DNA of 64,000 nt from Corylus avellana (taxonomy: Eukaryota > Streptophyta > Magnoliopsida > Fagales > Betulaceae): the NCBI RefSeq assembly GCF_901000735.1, contig NC_081544.1, positions 22,559,900 to 22,623,899 of the forward strand, given 5' to 3'. Position 1 is the first letter of the stretch, and the number at the start of each line of letters is the position of its first letter. The notes under the pieces are model-generated. The model saw only the letters and a program-made list of their open reading frames with translations, made no database searches and was not told the DNA's origin. Positions 45,917-59,556 of this stretch are shown piece by piece. The position numbers and the translations under genes are program-made.

Positions 45917-45988
45917 TAAGAACCTGTTTGAGTGTGCGTTTGAGTGTTTAAAAGTACGTTTAAAGCTCAAAAAGTCTGTTTGAAAACA

Positions 45989-46026
<38 letters not shown>

Positions 46027-46162
46027 CTCGTTTAGTAAAAAAAATTGAAAGCGCTCTCAAGAGTTTAAAAAGCCCAAAACTAGTCAAAACCCATTGTTTT
46101 TACCAAAAAATGATTTTTACTTAAAAACTCTATTTTTCAATCACAATCTCAAATATGCTCTA
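45917..46162. mobile_element. MITE-like foldback upstream of gene E
   Basis: Counterpart of 39594-39814 with a longer internal A-run (45988-46023). Confidence 0.45.
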
Positions 46163-46195
46163 AGAGTAGTAACAAAGTAACATAGGTATTATTAA

Positions 46196-46376
46196 TACAT
46201 GATATTCTAATATGTATGTTAAAGTCTAATTATTTGAAAATTCTTTCGTGACCACTCTAATATATAGTAAATTAATCAGCATTCACATTCAAGTTAATTT
46301 TTTTGACCTTTCTCTTTTGTCTCCTCATAATCTGTTTATCTTAGACATAGAAAAGCAGTAAAACGAAAGGTGATGG
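46196..46376 (+). promoter_or_regulatory. 181-bp shared upstream block (copy E)
   Basis: Same block as at 1546, 6625 and 39848; it ends about 260 bp before the start codon of gene E. Confidence 0.5.
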
Positions 46377-46563
46377 CATGGTGCAGATAGGTGGATTTTC
46401 CTGAATGGTTAGAAATAGTACAATTGGAATGTGCCAAATGTTTGGTCAATCCGTGTTTGTATTAAAGTCTTAGTGTCTCATCTGGGTTTCTTTCATCTGG
46501 AAGGATACTCCCATTTGAATATCTCATTTATGAACCTGATTTTGATGACTATCTTGCCCATAA

Positions 46564-48443
<1,880 letters not shown>

Positions 48444-49512
48444 CCATTCAGCCTCCTAATTTCTACATGTTTTGGTGACTCTTTGCTCCAGTTATTACCA
48501 CCATTATGGTGGCTCTGTTTCTGTGAGGAATGCCTTTTTTATAAATTAATGTTGAATGGTAAATAAATCAATGTTGCGGTGGGGCTAGGTGCATATGCTT
48601 TTCACACATTGTCAAGTAAAGAGACTGGTTTTAATTCAAGCCATTCTTCATCTATATGAACTCTTCATTGTACTTTCTTATATTGGCTAAGATGGAGTAT
48701 AGTTTCTTTCTTATTTATATATATAAATAAGGGTGACAAGTGAGCATCAATATGCAAAGTTTCTTTTACGTCTTCTTTTCTTTTCTCTTCTTTTTTTTTT
48801 TATGCTCTTTATGATGTGTGCAAGTTAGCTGTTATTAACTGCCTTCACAACTTCGCTTGCCCCTAAAACCGCTAACCGGCAGTAATTTCAAAAACACTAA
48901 TTGGTAAGATTACAGTTACGGAAATTCAATCACCACCTAAGGCAGTGTGGTAACTGTTTTATACAATATTCACTAACCGTAACAGCTTGTACACCCCTAC
49001 ATAATACAATAAAGCTCATATTCGATCTACAGTTTAACTGCATTATGCACAATTGAAGTTAAACCTGAATACCCTCATAAATACTTTTCTTGTCAAGAGA
49101 TTAGAAATCTATTTCTGCACTAAACTGATTCTAATAATAAATTGAAGAAAAAGTTTTGAAGAGCAATAAAAGTATTTTGAAAGAGATCATAAATATGAGT
49201 ATAGGGTGATATATGACTCTAGAAGTTCTTTGTATGCTAAGCTGGCCAGTGTTTTGGGTGGGAGAAATTGGGAGTGGCAGCAGTCTGCTCGTTCTCAGGA
49301 AATTGTGAAGATTCATAGTCATTGTAAAATGTTTTTCTCTCCCTGAATGACATACTCTGGTTAGGCATTTCACAGCATTCTGTTGGTAAATCCAAAATTC
49401 GCTTGAAATTTCTTGAGACATTAAGCTTCAAACTACCCTTTTGGACCCATTCTCTTTGCTGCAACCTCTGTTTTAAAGCAGGGGACATGTCAATAAACAC
49501 TGATCAATAATT
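48444..49512. other. 3' flank of gene E with possible gene fragment
   Basis: Counterpart of 42981-44049, including the minus-strand open frame (49237-49500 here). No gene is recognised with confidence. Confidence 0.35.
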
Positions 49513-49916
49513 ACCACAGACAACTCTGACAGGATGGCAAATTCTGGTTACTCAACTTCTTGCTTCATGTTTTTCTACCTTTATGTTTCTTTTGGGATAT
49601 CGATCGCTGGTTGAGCAAGTCCACCGTTAACATGAAACATCAGTTGACGGAATATGGTTTTACATTGTAATAGATGAAAATCTGTAACAAATCAATGGGA
49701 CAGAATATGATTTTACACTGTAATAGATGAAAGTATTGCCATGGCTCAACCCTTTTCCTGTTGATGATTGCCCTGCATTCATCAATGAAAGTTAGAACAC
49801 ATCAATGTTTGTTTTCCATATATATATATATATGAAAAGCTACTTTATCTCAAGAACTGAGACATTGATGCTGTTCCAAATCCTGTTGGGTATTTCCCTC
49901 AAGGCATTGAAATCTA
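49513..49916 (+). pseudogene. Truncated reductase relic downstream of gene E
   Basis: Counterpart of 44050-44453: remains of intron 3, intron 4 and the first codons of exon 5. Confidence 0.75.
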
Positions 49917-50859
49917 ACATCAAATCCTCATTCGGTTGTCTACTGTTCATGGCTACCGACAGTTTTCACATCCCTGCTGTCGGCATGACTTTTAAATGCA
50001 TAAACATGCTAGCACCATATAGAATACGACAGAGTTATGTATTAGCCAAAAATGCAAATTTAATTATTCATGTGATTTGCATCTTTATAATCAGCCCTTG
50101 TAGTTTGAATTTTATAAAATAAGTTCCTGTACTTTGTTTCTCTATAAAAATGGTCCTTACACTAACATTTTTAACGAAAATCAATATTATGTGACCACTT
50201 TTAGACACATATGATGGATGAGTACGACGTTGGTTGAACTTATTTGTTGCTTATGTCATGCCATGGAATAATCGTATATACTCAGATATGTCAGTACTCA
50301 TTAGCTCTTGAATCAATCTTTATTTTTTAGGAGTTGATATATCAGTACTCAAGAGTAAATGAGCACGGTTACATCAGAACAATACTACGAGAGTAAACCT
50401 GGTTAAGAGTTTGAAGCAACGTAAAGAGAGAAGAAAATTAAATAATAATAATAGTAAAAAATAAAACTTGACAAACTAAAATCACTTTTGATAATATTGA
50501 TTTTGCATTTTCGGCTGCATATAAACAAAACTCGTTGATGGGCCTAAGTAGATTAACCAAAGGCCCAAGTGGAAACTTAACATGGTTTTGTCGGTGGAAT
50601 CGTTTGGTGGGTGAGGTTCAAGTCATCCCCACATATACAGCCTGGTGATCTAACTTAAACACCGAACAACTTCTCCCAAAGATCCACCGTCCAATCCTGA
50701 AACTTGCAGGTGCTTTAAGTACTACGTTGGTCCACTCATTTCTTTAGAAAAGAAGAAGAGAAAAGGACTGCCCATCCAACACATACATTTTTCTTCTTCA
50801 TTCCTTCCATCCATCCATCCATCCCTGGCATTGCGAATCAGAGCATAAAGTTTTCTCTT
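49917..50859 (+). promoter_or_regulatory. Upstream region and leader of the CTL gene
   Basis: The roughly 900 bp before the CTL start codon. All but the last 70 bp is also present at 44454-45328 without the gene. A leader probably starts within 50700-50800; the TCCATCCATCCATCC repeat at 50807-50823 lies in it. I could not pick a single convincing TATA box. Confidence 0.4.
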
Positions 50860-52965
50860 ATGCGGATGAAGATGGCGGGGAAGGGCATTGTGGCAATTGT
50901 GGGGTTGGTTTTGGTGATGGTGGCGAGTGTGGTGGAATGTGATGGGGACACGGTGACGAAGGTGAAGATGGTGAGGGGGAAGAAGATGTGCGACAAAGGG
51001 TGGGAATGCAAGGGGTGGTCCATATACTGTTGCAACCAGACCATCACGGACTTCTTCCAGACGTATCAGTTCGAGAACCTCTTCTCCAAGAGGAACTCGC
51101 CCGTCGCACATGCTGTCGGCTTCTGGGACTACCAGTCCTTCATCACCGCCGCCGCGCTCTTCGAGCCCCTCGGCTTCGGCACCACCGGCGGCAAGCACAT
51201 GCAGATGATGGAGATCGCCGCGTTCCTCGGCCATGTCGGCGCCAAGACCTCTTGTGAGTACTGTTACTCTTTACTGTTGTTGGGGTTTTGAGGGGATTTG
51301 CTTGAATATTTTCTAACATGCTTACTTGGGTGTGTGATTTGGTTTTCTGTCTCGGTGCGTGTGTGTGTGTGTGTGTGTGTGTTTCTTATATTAATGGGAG
51401 GAAATGGGATGTGCAGATTCAGAGTGGGTGTTTTGTTTGATTTGATTTGATTGTCTCTCTCCGTGTGTGTTTGTGTGTGTGTGTGTGTTTTTTCCTTGCA
51501 AGTACTAGTACCGTATCCTATTGGGTTTTGAGGGAATTCAGTTACCTGGGTGTTTGATTTGATTGTCTCTTTATGTGTTTGTATTTGTTTTTCCTATTTT
51601 AGTTTGAGGAAATGGTGTTGACTTAATAGATAGAAATTTTAGAGTGGGTTTTGAGATGATTCGCTTTCCTGGGTGTTTGACTTGATTGTCTGTCTCTCTG
51701 TCTGTCTGTTATGTGTGTATGTGTGTGTGTGTGTGTGTGTTTTCCTTTTATTAATTGGAGGAAGTCAGTATCTACTTAATAGATAGGAAATCTTAGAGTA
51801 GATAGGAAATCTTAGAATTCGATTACCTGAGTGTTTGATTTGATTGTATTGGATTGGAGGAAATTGAAGTCAGTTACTTTGGGGGCTTTTTGTTTGTTGA
51901 CATAATCTGATTGATGGTAAAAATGGTGTATATATAACTGAGGGTTCTATCACCAGGTGGTTATGGAGTGGCGACAGGAGGACCCTTGGCCTGGGGGCTT
52001 TGCTACAACAGGGAAATGAGTCCCAGCCAGACATACTGCGACGACTCCTACAAGTACACCTACCCTTGTAGTCCTGGAGCTGAATACTATGGCCGCGGTG
52101 CCTTGCCAATCTACTGGTCTGCATACTTATATTTTAGAACCCACTTCCATTTCCATCTGTTTTATTTGTTTTTGGCCTTAATCTTTCAATGTTTACTTAA
52201 TTTTTATGGTTTTAAAGAATTTTAGTCAGCTTAAGAAGCAATATACTGAATATGAAATGTTGTTGATTTTATACTACTTGTACATAAGTGTTTGTTGATT
52301 GTCATTCTAAGCATTTTCACTGATGAAATGAAGCATCTTTTACTAGATAAGTGGCTCATACACTGGTTAGAATTGTCTTATAGGTCAAAGATGATGCTTC
52401 ATTTCACTAATAGTTCATACTTTTTTTCTTTCTTTTTTTTGCCTGTCTTTTTTACATAGATATATGGACTAATTCCTAGAAAAAATAATAATAGTTATAA
52501 TAATTGATCATATTATTAAGTATCTGGCATTGATGCTGTTACCACAGGAACTTCAACTACGGTGCTGCCGGAGAGGCTTTGAAAGTAGATCTGTTGAACC
52601 ATCCAGAATACATTGAGCAGAATGCTACTCTTGCTTTCCAGGCTGCAATTTGGAGGTGGATTACCCCAATCAGGAAGTCACAGCCTTCATCCCATGATGC
52701 CTTTGTTGGCAACTGGAAGCCCACTAAGAATGACACTTTGGCTAAGCGTGTTCCTGGTTTTGGTACCACGATGAACATACTTTACGGCGATTTCCTTTGT
52801 GGCAAGGGTGATGTTGATGCTATGAACACAATCATTTCCCATTACCTATATTACCTTGACCTCATGGGGCTCAGCCGAGAGGACGCAGGTCCCAGTGAGG
52901 TGCTCTCTTGTGGTGAGCAGGCTGCATTTAACCCTACTCCCTCTTCCAACACTGCGTCTTCTTGA
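50860..52965 (+). CDS. CTL1: Chitinase-like protein (GH19, CTL1/CTL2 type)
   Basis: Exons 50860-51253, 51957-52116 and 52548-52965 give 323 residues; Arabidopsis CTL1 is about the same length. Residues 1-27 form a signal peptide with a hydrophobic core at about 10-25. The GH19 domain fills the rest (YCCNQTITDFF, then HAVGFWDYQSFITAAALFEP, CGYGVATGGPLAWGLCY, then YYGRGALPIYWN). The chitinase HETT motif with the catalytic Glu is replaced by HVGAK, so no chitin hydrolysis is expected. Members of this clade are secreted wall proteins needed for normal cellulose deposition in primary (CTL1) and secondary (CTL2) walls. An NQT site and many Cys fit secretion. Whether it is CTL1 or CTL2 cannot be decided without a tree. 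Two in-frame ATGs (50866 and 50872) also follow; the first is used here. Neighbours do not explain its job. Confidence 0.92.
51254..51956. repeat. Degenerate tandem repeats in CTL intron 1
   Basis: The intron repeats the words CCTGGGTGTTTGATTTGATT and AGAGTGGGTTTTGAG four to five times at about 110-170 bp spacing. (GT)n tracts lie at about 51357-51382, 51464-51488 and 51716-51740. It looks like a decayed minisatellite. Confidence 0.6.
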
Positions 52966-55263
52966 GCTCTATTTGATGGTATTGTTGGACTGAGCCTCTT
53001 CAAGGGGAAACCATTAATAAGAGTTGGCAAAGATGGTGTTATACCCATACCAAGGTCAGTTATAATGTGTGGATTGATTTATCGGTGTCCTTTGTTATTG
53101 CTGTGTAGATTTTGAGACCCATTCGTTTCTATGAAGTATGCTCTTGTGCAATATATGTACCCTACGAACCATCTTGTTCTGTGTTTCAATTACAAATTTG
53201 TAAAGTTAAAATATGTTCTATTTAGAGATACTTTCTTGTCCCAATTTGGTGCTTCCTTTGGTAATTTTATTTGCTTTGATTAGGACTACAAGTATTGTGC
53301 TCAGACGTTCTACCTCGTAATGCGTTTGTTTTGAGTAATGATACAAGTTCACAACCATTTATTACATTTACATTTGTGTAACACCGTCTTACACTTTTTC
53401 TTTTTTATTTTAAGGGAATCTTTCAAATTTCATTCATAGAAGATCTAGAGCATAACAGCTCTAACATTACAAAGCATAAAGCTCTAACATAATATAACCA
53501 ATTGCTATATTATTACAAAATCATAGTTACAATCAGAAAATTCTTACATTCAAATCTATTCATGACAACCGTCTTCGCTAATTCATGCACAACTTCAGTA
53601 GTAAAACAGATTTGCTCAAGCCTCCAAAAGCATAGCAGATCTAAGACATAGGTAGTTTATAGTTCTTCAAATCTTATTTTTCAATCGTGATAGATAAACC
53701 CCCACACTGATCTAACCCTCCTCGGCCCAAAGGTCAGGAAAAAAACATTTGTTCTCGACCCAAATCCAACACAAAATGGAACAAAACAAAATACAAAAAA
53801 CAAAACACGCTAGAAACAACAAAAAACTCCAACATTAGTAGTATTGGAGGAGCACGACATTGTAAAAATCTCGAAGAAGACACGCGGGACTCCGTTGGTT
53901 GATCGGTGCAGCTCAGTGGAAATCAAAGAAGCCGACCATAATGGTAATGGGGTGTGTGTGAAAGTGTGGCTGACGGAGATGAGTAGATTTGAGTTTGAAA
54001 AACTATATCTAAAATAAAACCGCCAAAAAAGAGAGACCGGAAGACGACATTTCCGTTTTTCCCTCCTCTCTATTTTTCTCGGAAGAGGGGGTTTGGAGAG
54101 AGTTTTATTTTATTTTATTTTATTTTATTTTATTTTTTTGCACATTTTTTCTTAAGTGGTTGATATTGTAAGCCATTTAAAACACATTATGTCATCCAAT
54201 ATAACATAGGTGAAAAAAGTAGCATTATTCTTTTATTAATCCGATGCGGTGTGTTCTCCAATGTAACACCAAATTAGAAAAAACTATTATTCGCAAGGAC
54301 ATAAATTTCCAACAAATAAGATTGTAGGGAAATTCTTTTAACTATGTTTCTAAAAGTGTCATGTATTCATTAGCATGTGAGGAGATATACAAGTTTTTTT
54401 TTAAGAATTGCTATACATACTCTCACTTTCACATTCACTGGCATAGCTTTTACAATCAAATCTAATAGTGATAAATCTCAAATTCAATAGTCATAGAGTA
54501 TGAAAGTAGGAGTGTGAAAGCGGGAGTGTGTATAGCATTATTCTCTTTTTTTTTTTTTTTTAGTATGTGTTTTCATATACTTTGTTAATAAAACATATAC
54601 TTCTCACATGTTGATATGAAATTTTTAGATTTTTTTTTTTAAAAAAAAAAAAATTAAACAAGCATTTTTAGAGATATTAGGTTGAAAGAATTCTTACAAC
54701 CCCACCCAATTTGTAGCAAAATTTATGAGATGATGTGCAATACACATGTCACAATCTTGTAAGAGATGACGTGGCTATTTGCTTACATGGCAACATGATC
54801 GTTATTTTCTGGAGATGAAAACTTAATGAATGTAGTAATTTGGTAAACGTGAAAATTCCAGGGAGTTAAAAATTGTCAATTTTAAAACTCAAGTAGCGTT
54901 TTGACAAAACGGTAAGCCGCATGTAATAAAATTGAATTTAACCCTTTAAATAAAGTACATGAAATGTCAAAATGGGACATAAAATTAGCTTGTGAGAATC
55001 GTATTGTTAGGCAAACTTCTTTGGTTCAATAGGGTTTATCATTTATTTTTGACTCTTTGGGGCATCCAAATTCGATCGTTTAAACAGTATTTTTCCTTCA
55101 ATTATGAAGAACCGCAGCTGATTTTTGCCCATCTTTCATCTTAAAGAAAATAAAGAAAAAAAATATTATTTACAAGACTATTATACGACGGATGATTCAA
55201 AGGCTGTTTTTCAGTCACATCATTCCAATTACATTGTAATTGTATAACAGCCTACTAAATAGC
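52966..55263. other. 3' flank of CTL and gene-free DNA
   Basis: The CTL 3' UTR reaches to about 53220. The part at 53400-54100 is less AT-rich in places and could be a decayed transposon in minus orientation, but no motif allows a class. A (TTTTA)n run is at 54102-54136. The rest is AT-rich and featureless. Confidence 0.5.
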
Positions 55264-55696
55264 TAGGGTGGGTATCGGTTCGGTCGGTGTCGGTATGAGC
55301 ATTTTTGCCTATCGATTTGTAAAAGTTGGTTAAGTCGATTAATTAATCGACTTCATACCGAAAATAAATAGTTTCGAATTTTTCGGTTAATTGGTTAGTC
55401 CGATTAATAGGTGGTTGGTTAAGTTGGTTAATTATTGGTTATAAGTTTTTATGTTAAGATTTATCAATTTCCTTGTAACTAAATAATAAGTAAAGAATAT
55501 GTTTTATAAATGAAAAAAAAAAAAAAAGTAAGTTAATGGAACATGGATCAAAATGATAACCACAAATCAGTTGAATAAACACAATAAGAAAAGTCACCAA
55601 ATAAAATTCAAAATTTACTTAAAAAATCGGCTAAGTCGGTTATTGTTGGTTAACCAAAAAAATAAAAAAAATAAAAAATAAAATAAAAAACACCCT
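55264..55696. mobile_element. hAT-like MITE
   Basis: Begins TAGGGTGGGTATCGGTTCGGT and ends near AAACACCCT, the terminal pair typical of the GGTTCGGT-rich plant MITEs. The interior repeats GGTTAATTGGTTAG and TCGGTTAA-like words. The flanking 8-mers are taaatagc and taaatcgt (six of eight identical). Confidence 0.5.
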
Positions 55697-55820
55697 TAAA
55701 TCGTAACAATGTGAAAATTGAAAAAACTGGTATCTGAAGTCAAAATTGAAGTGCTTGAAAATTAAGCTAGAAAAAGAAAAAGAAAAAGAAAAGGTAGAGA
55801 TTTCCGCAATCAATTACGTT

Positions 55821-56234
55821 AGCCTTCGTGAAAATTCATCGTTCAAACTTGGTCCCTTTCTCCAACTCCACACCATGAATCAGAGACACCCACAAACAAC
55901 CACACACTTGAACCAGATAAATTGTTAGCCTTTGGAATCTAACGACACTGCTTGGAATCATCATAAATACTTCCAAATAATGTCCTATTCTCTCTCTAGC
56001 CTTCGTGAAAATTCATCGTTCAAACTTGGTCCCTTTCTCCAACTCCACACCATGAATCAGAGACACCCACAAACAACCACACACTTGAACCAGATCCTCT
56101 TTATTTGCTTTCAACTGCATACAAAGTCAATTTACATTAAACACTCATCAACTCCCTTCTTTCTTAGAAATTGTTAGCCTTTGGAATCTAACCACACCGC
56201 TTGGAATCATCATAAATACTTCCAAATAATGTCC

Positions 56235-56246
<12 letters not shown>
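55821..56246 (+). repeat. Interleaved local duplication
   Basis: A 98-bp unit at 55821-55918 recurs at 55998-56095 without a visible change. A 77-bp unit at 55921-55997 recurs at 56170-56246 with two substitutions. The order is R1-R2-R1-spacer-R2. A (CT)15 run (56239-56268) then leads into a gap, so copy number may be misassembled. Confidence 0.85.
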
Positions 56247-56269
<23 letters not shown>

Positions 56270-56369
56270 NNNNNNNNNNNNNNNNNNNNNNNNNNNNNNN
56301 NNNNNNNNNNNNNNNNNNNNNNNNNNNNNNNNNNNNNNNNNNNNNNNNNNNNNNNNNNNNNNNNNNNNN
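56270..56369. other. Assembly gap, 100 N
   Basis: 100 N directly after a (CT)n microsatellite; the assembly probably broke on it. Confidence 0.99.
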
Positions 56370-56489
56370 GAGATCATCCGCCATCTTTACTTCCTGATTC
56401 ATCATTCCTAAAACTTCTACCGCTGTAATGAGGCTTGGAAAATTGGTCCTTCTACCCTAGGGTTTTTGATTTCCTAGAGAGAAAACATT

Positions 56490-56576
56490 TTTATAATGGC
56501 TCATTATCACTCAATTTCAATAGAAATGTTTTGGAAAAAAAAAAAAGATTCCATCAATTTCCTCCATTTAGTGTAT
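56490..56576. mobile_element. Left arm of a split foldback element
   Basis: TTTTGGAAAAA, then ATCAATTTCCTCCATTTAGTG is the reverse complement of CACTAAATGGAGGAAATTGA, then TTTTTCCAAAAC at 62856-62910. The arms lie on the two sides of the retrotransposon 56630-62835, so the retrotransposon inserted into the centre of a foldback MITE. Confidence 0.6.
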
Positions 56577-56629
56577 TCTGAAGTGTAGTGCATTTAGTGC
56601 ACTACCATCATTAAAACTTTTGGACAATA

Positions 56630-57967
56630 TGTTAAGTGCCAAAATATTCATATTTTCAGCCCTTAACTTGCATGTTTTAATCATTTGGTTTTAGTTAATT
56701 AGGTCATTTTAATTCCTTTTTGCATTTTCCGTACTTTTGTAGGCTTTTGGAAGAAAATGAAGTAAACCTGGAAGATTTGGGCTCAAAGTGAGAAGATGGA
56801 AAAATTGGGAGCCCCTGACACTGCGATCGATCATAGGATACCTGCAATCGAGTGCAGTACCAGAGAAGACACCACACGAAGAAGGCCAGGAGCGATCGAG
56901 CGCACATGGGTTGCGATCGATCGAACCCGTGCGCATGAGACATCTCAAGTGGCAGCCAGAGTGTCATTCTTTCCATATTAAGGTTTTCCAACTCCCAATT
57001 ATAATAGGTTTTGAAACCCTATGAAATCCATAGGTTTACTAGTTTGTCAAGGACTTCTAAAGCCTATAAATAGACTCTTAAGCCTTTAGAATAGGTATGC
57101 TTTGTAAGGAGAAGAGTAGGAGCTCTTCAAGTTCAAGTCTCGGGTTTATTCTTTTCCTTTCTTTTATTTTATTTTATAAAGATGTTTAACATCAGTTTTA
57201 TGTGTAGCTAATTTATTTAGTAGGGCTAGATTGAAACCCTAGTTATGTTTAGTTAATATTTCAATATTGACGCCTTTGTGATGATCTTGTTGTGCTATTT
57301 AACTTGATCAATACCTGCTTGCATGAATTCCTCATATGTGTGTGCCTGATCAACATATGCATGTGGTATGGACTAGTTAGTTAAATCAATTTGGATGGCC
57401 GAGTCCTAGGTTTAATAAAAGTAACAAAAGAATTCACACCACGGTTCTTGGGTTAATCAACATGAGGAACTGGGAGTATACGCCCATGCCCTAAGCCTCG
57501 TGTGTTTGTCGATTTCCATAGAGTATATGCTTTCCTAAGGAAAAACTTAGTATACACCATGCTAAATCCCTCAGAAAAGAAAAGAGTTAGAGTATACGCC
57601 ATGCCTAACTTGTTGCTTAGGAAAATCTATAGCTTAAGTAGTCTATGCCATGCCCTTAGGTTGACAAACATTAGATATGCATAACATGATCAAAACATTG
57701 GCATATTGATCTATTAGCTAAATATAATTAGTGGTGGATATCAAAGCCCTACCTTTACCTTTTCATTTAGCTTTAGATCTTTTTATTTCTTTTCATAATA
57801 TCAAATCTGTGACAATTTGATATTTTTAATTAACTCTAAGTAAAATCACAATCATCGTGGGATCGACCTCATACTTGCTGCACTATACTATTGTTTTGAT
57901 CTTGTGCACTTGCAAGTTAAAACGTATTAAATATTATCTATTAATTTAAGTAGTATTTGGCACAACA
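56630..57967 (+). repeat. 5' LTR of Athila-like element
   Basis: Begins TGTTAAGTGCC and ends GGCACAACA. Holds a CpG-rich module at 56819-56938 (GCGATCGAGCGCA words). A probable transcript leader with GAAACCCTATGAAATCC and TATAAATAGAC (57065) suggests a TATA box in the U3/R region. Confidence 0.85.
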
Positions 57968-57973
57968 AGTTTT

Positions 57974-57991
57974 TGGCGCCGTTGCCGGGGA
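57974..57991 (+). promoter_or_regulatory. tRNA-Asp primer-binding site
   Basis: TGGCGCCGTTGCCGGGGA, six bases after the LTR end, exact complement of the tRNA-Asp 3' terminus including CCA. Confidence 0.9.
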
Positions 57992-58332
57992 TTGTTTGAT
58001 TTTGTTTGGAATTATTTTCCTTAGTTTATTTTTGTTTTAAATTATTTTTGTTTTTATAGTCTTTTCTGCAATTTCTGTGCCTCTGGAGGTGAGATCGATC
58101 GCCCAACGATGGCAATCGAGCGCACCATTACGATTGAGCGCACCTCACGGTGCGATCGATCGCACATTCAGAGAGTAGCACAGTTACTGCACTAATTATA
58201 GATCTTATTTTTTTCTTTTGTTTTATGCAGGGTCATTCGAGTTTGCATATTAGTAAGTTTTTATTTTTTATTTTGTTTTTATTTCCTTTTTAATTTTAAC
58301 TTCTTTTTGTCATTTTATTTTTAATTTCACAT

Positions 58333-59556
58333 ATGTGGGGAGGCATTCCGATGCCCCATGGACCATGTTCTTTATGCCACGACCCTTATCATCATGTTAG
58401 AGAATGCCCTTCAAAAAGACAAATTTCTAACAAAACTTTTGGGCATAAGAACACAACATATTCTAGACCTTGGAACGACCGCTATTTTGATTCCTATAAC
58501 CCAACATGGAGTCAACAGTCAAATCTCTCATGGCACGCTCAAGCTCCCGGAATTCATGTTCAACAATCTCATGGACTACAACATCACTCATATCAGCAAT
58601 TCTATGATCATGCATATTCCTCTCAATCAGCTCCACAACAGCAATGTCAGGCTGAACCACCTTCTCTTATAGATATGGTAAATAGATTGATTGAGACTAC
58701 ACATCAAGCATCTGAGGAGGTGAAGACCTACTTCAATCCAAAAGGTAATAGTCTTAAACAAGAAGAAGCATATCAAGAGGAGCTATCTTCCACCTGTTGG
58801 CCTCCACAATACCAAGAAGAGGAGCCATCTCCTATATATGATCGTTTGGACTCTTCTCCACATCAACAATATCAAGAAGAACCACCTCCTCCAAAAATGT
58901 CTGCCTTACAAGAAGCAGTTCAACCAGCCCAAGACCTAGAAGAGGAGGACCTGAAGAGTCTTTTACGACAATTTGTGACTTCACAACTACAATCTACAGC
59001 TGATCAACAACAATTCAATGCAAAGATTGATCAAGACATTCAAAGACTAGAAGAACAAATGGGACAATTGGCCGAGGAGCTGAGTACATTCCGCATCAAT
59101 AGGCCTCACCAATACCAAGAAGAAGAGTGTCAAAGGCAGTTGATGGAACACCCCAATGAACAATACATGGAGGAAGAGTGCACCTTCTATCATGAGCAAG
59201 CAATTACCACATTGAGGAGCGAAGAGGTGGCGGAAAATCAAGTGGAAGAGGAGAAGGAAGAGCAAGCCGAAGTTCCACAAGAGTCACATCAAGGAAAAGA
59301 AGAGAGCACTGAGATTTCTTCAACATCAGCTCTTATCCCCGAAACACTAAGAGACCAGGAGAGAAGTTTGTTTGAGCTACCATATGAGCAAATTGAGGAC
59401 ATCAAGATAGAGAGGCTCCTTGAGTTTTCTTCTTACTATATTCCAGTTCATGATTCCCCACCAGATGAGAAACTGTTTGAGAAAACTCAGAGTGGTCCTC
59501 CCCGATCTATAGACACTCAGAAGCACCGTGCAACAGAAAAGATTCATTCTCTTTAG
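58333..59556 (+). CDS. gag-like protein with CCHC zinc knuckle, 407 residues
   Basis: A single open frame in the retrotransposon interior. Near the N terminus CSLCHDPYHHVREC fits C-x2-C-x4-H-x4-C, a nucleocapsid zinc knuckle for RNA binding. The remainder is Gln-, Glu- and Pro-rich with repeated YQEE segments (HQQYQEEPPP and similar) and a possible coiled coil at about 200-255 (QQFNAKIDQDIQRLEEQMGQ). The usual gag core before the knuckle is missing, so this is the C-terminal part of a gag, or a derived protein. No protease follows. It is uninterrupted despite diverged LTRs, hinting at selection or chance. The role is inferred from the zinc knuckle only. Confidence 0.65.
   Translation: MWGGIPMPHGPCSLCHDPYHHVRECPSKRQISNKTFGHKNTTYSRPWNDRYFDSYNPTWSQQSNLSWHAQAPGIHVQQSHGLQHHSYQQFYDHAYSSQSAPQQQCQAEPPSLIDMVNRLIETTHQASEEVKTYFNPKGNSLKQEEAYQEELSSTCWPPQYQEEEPSPIYDRLDSSPHQQYQEEPPPPKMSALQEAVQPAQDLEEEDLKSLLRQFVTSQLQSTADQQQFNAKIDQDIQRLEEQMGQLAEELSTFRINRPHQYQEEECQRQLMEHPNEQYMEEECTFYHEQAITTLRSEEVAENQVEEEKEEQAEVPQESHQGKEESTEISSTSALIPETLRDQERSLFELPYEQIEDIKIERLLEFSSYYIPVHDSPPDEKLFEKTQSGPPRSIDTQKHRATEKIHSL

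Noticed and set aside
50722..51234. Minus-strand open frame of 170 codons over CTL exon 1
   Set aside because: It is the GC-rich antisense shadow of a clearly conserved exon; its His/Pro-rich product has no family resemblance.
56704..57024. Open frames on both strands in the Athila-like LTR
   Set aside because: They arise from the CpG-rich repeated module; the equivalent frames in the 3' LTR are shorter or broken.
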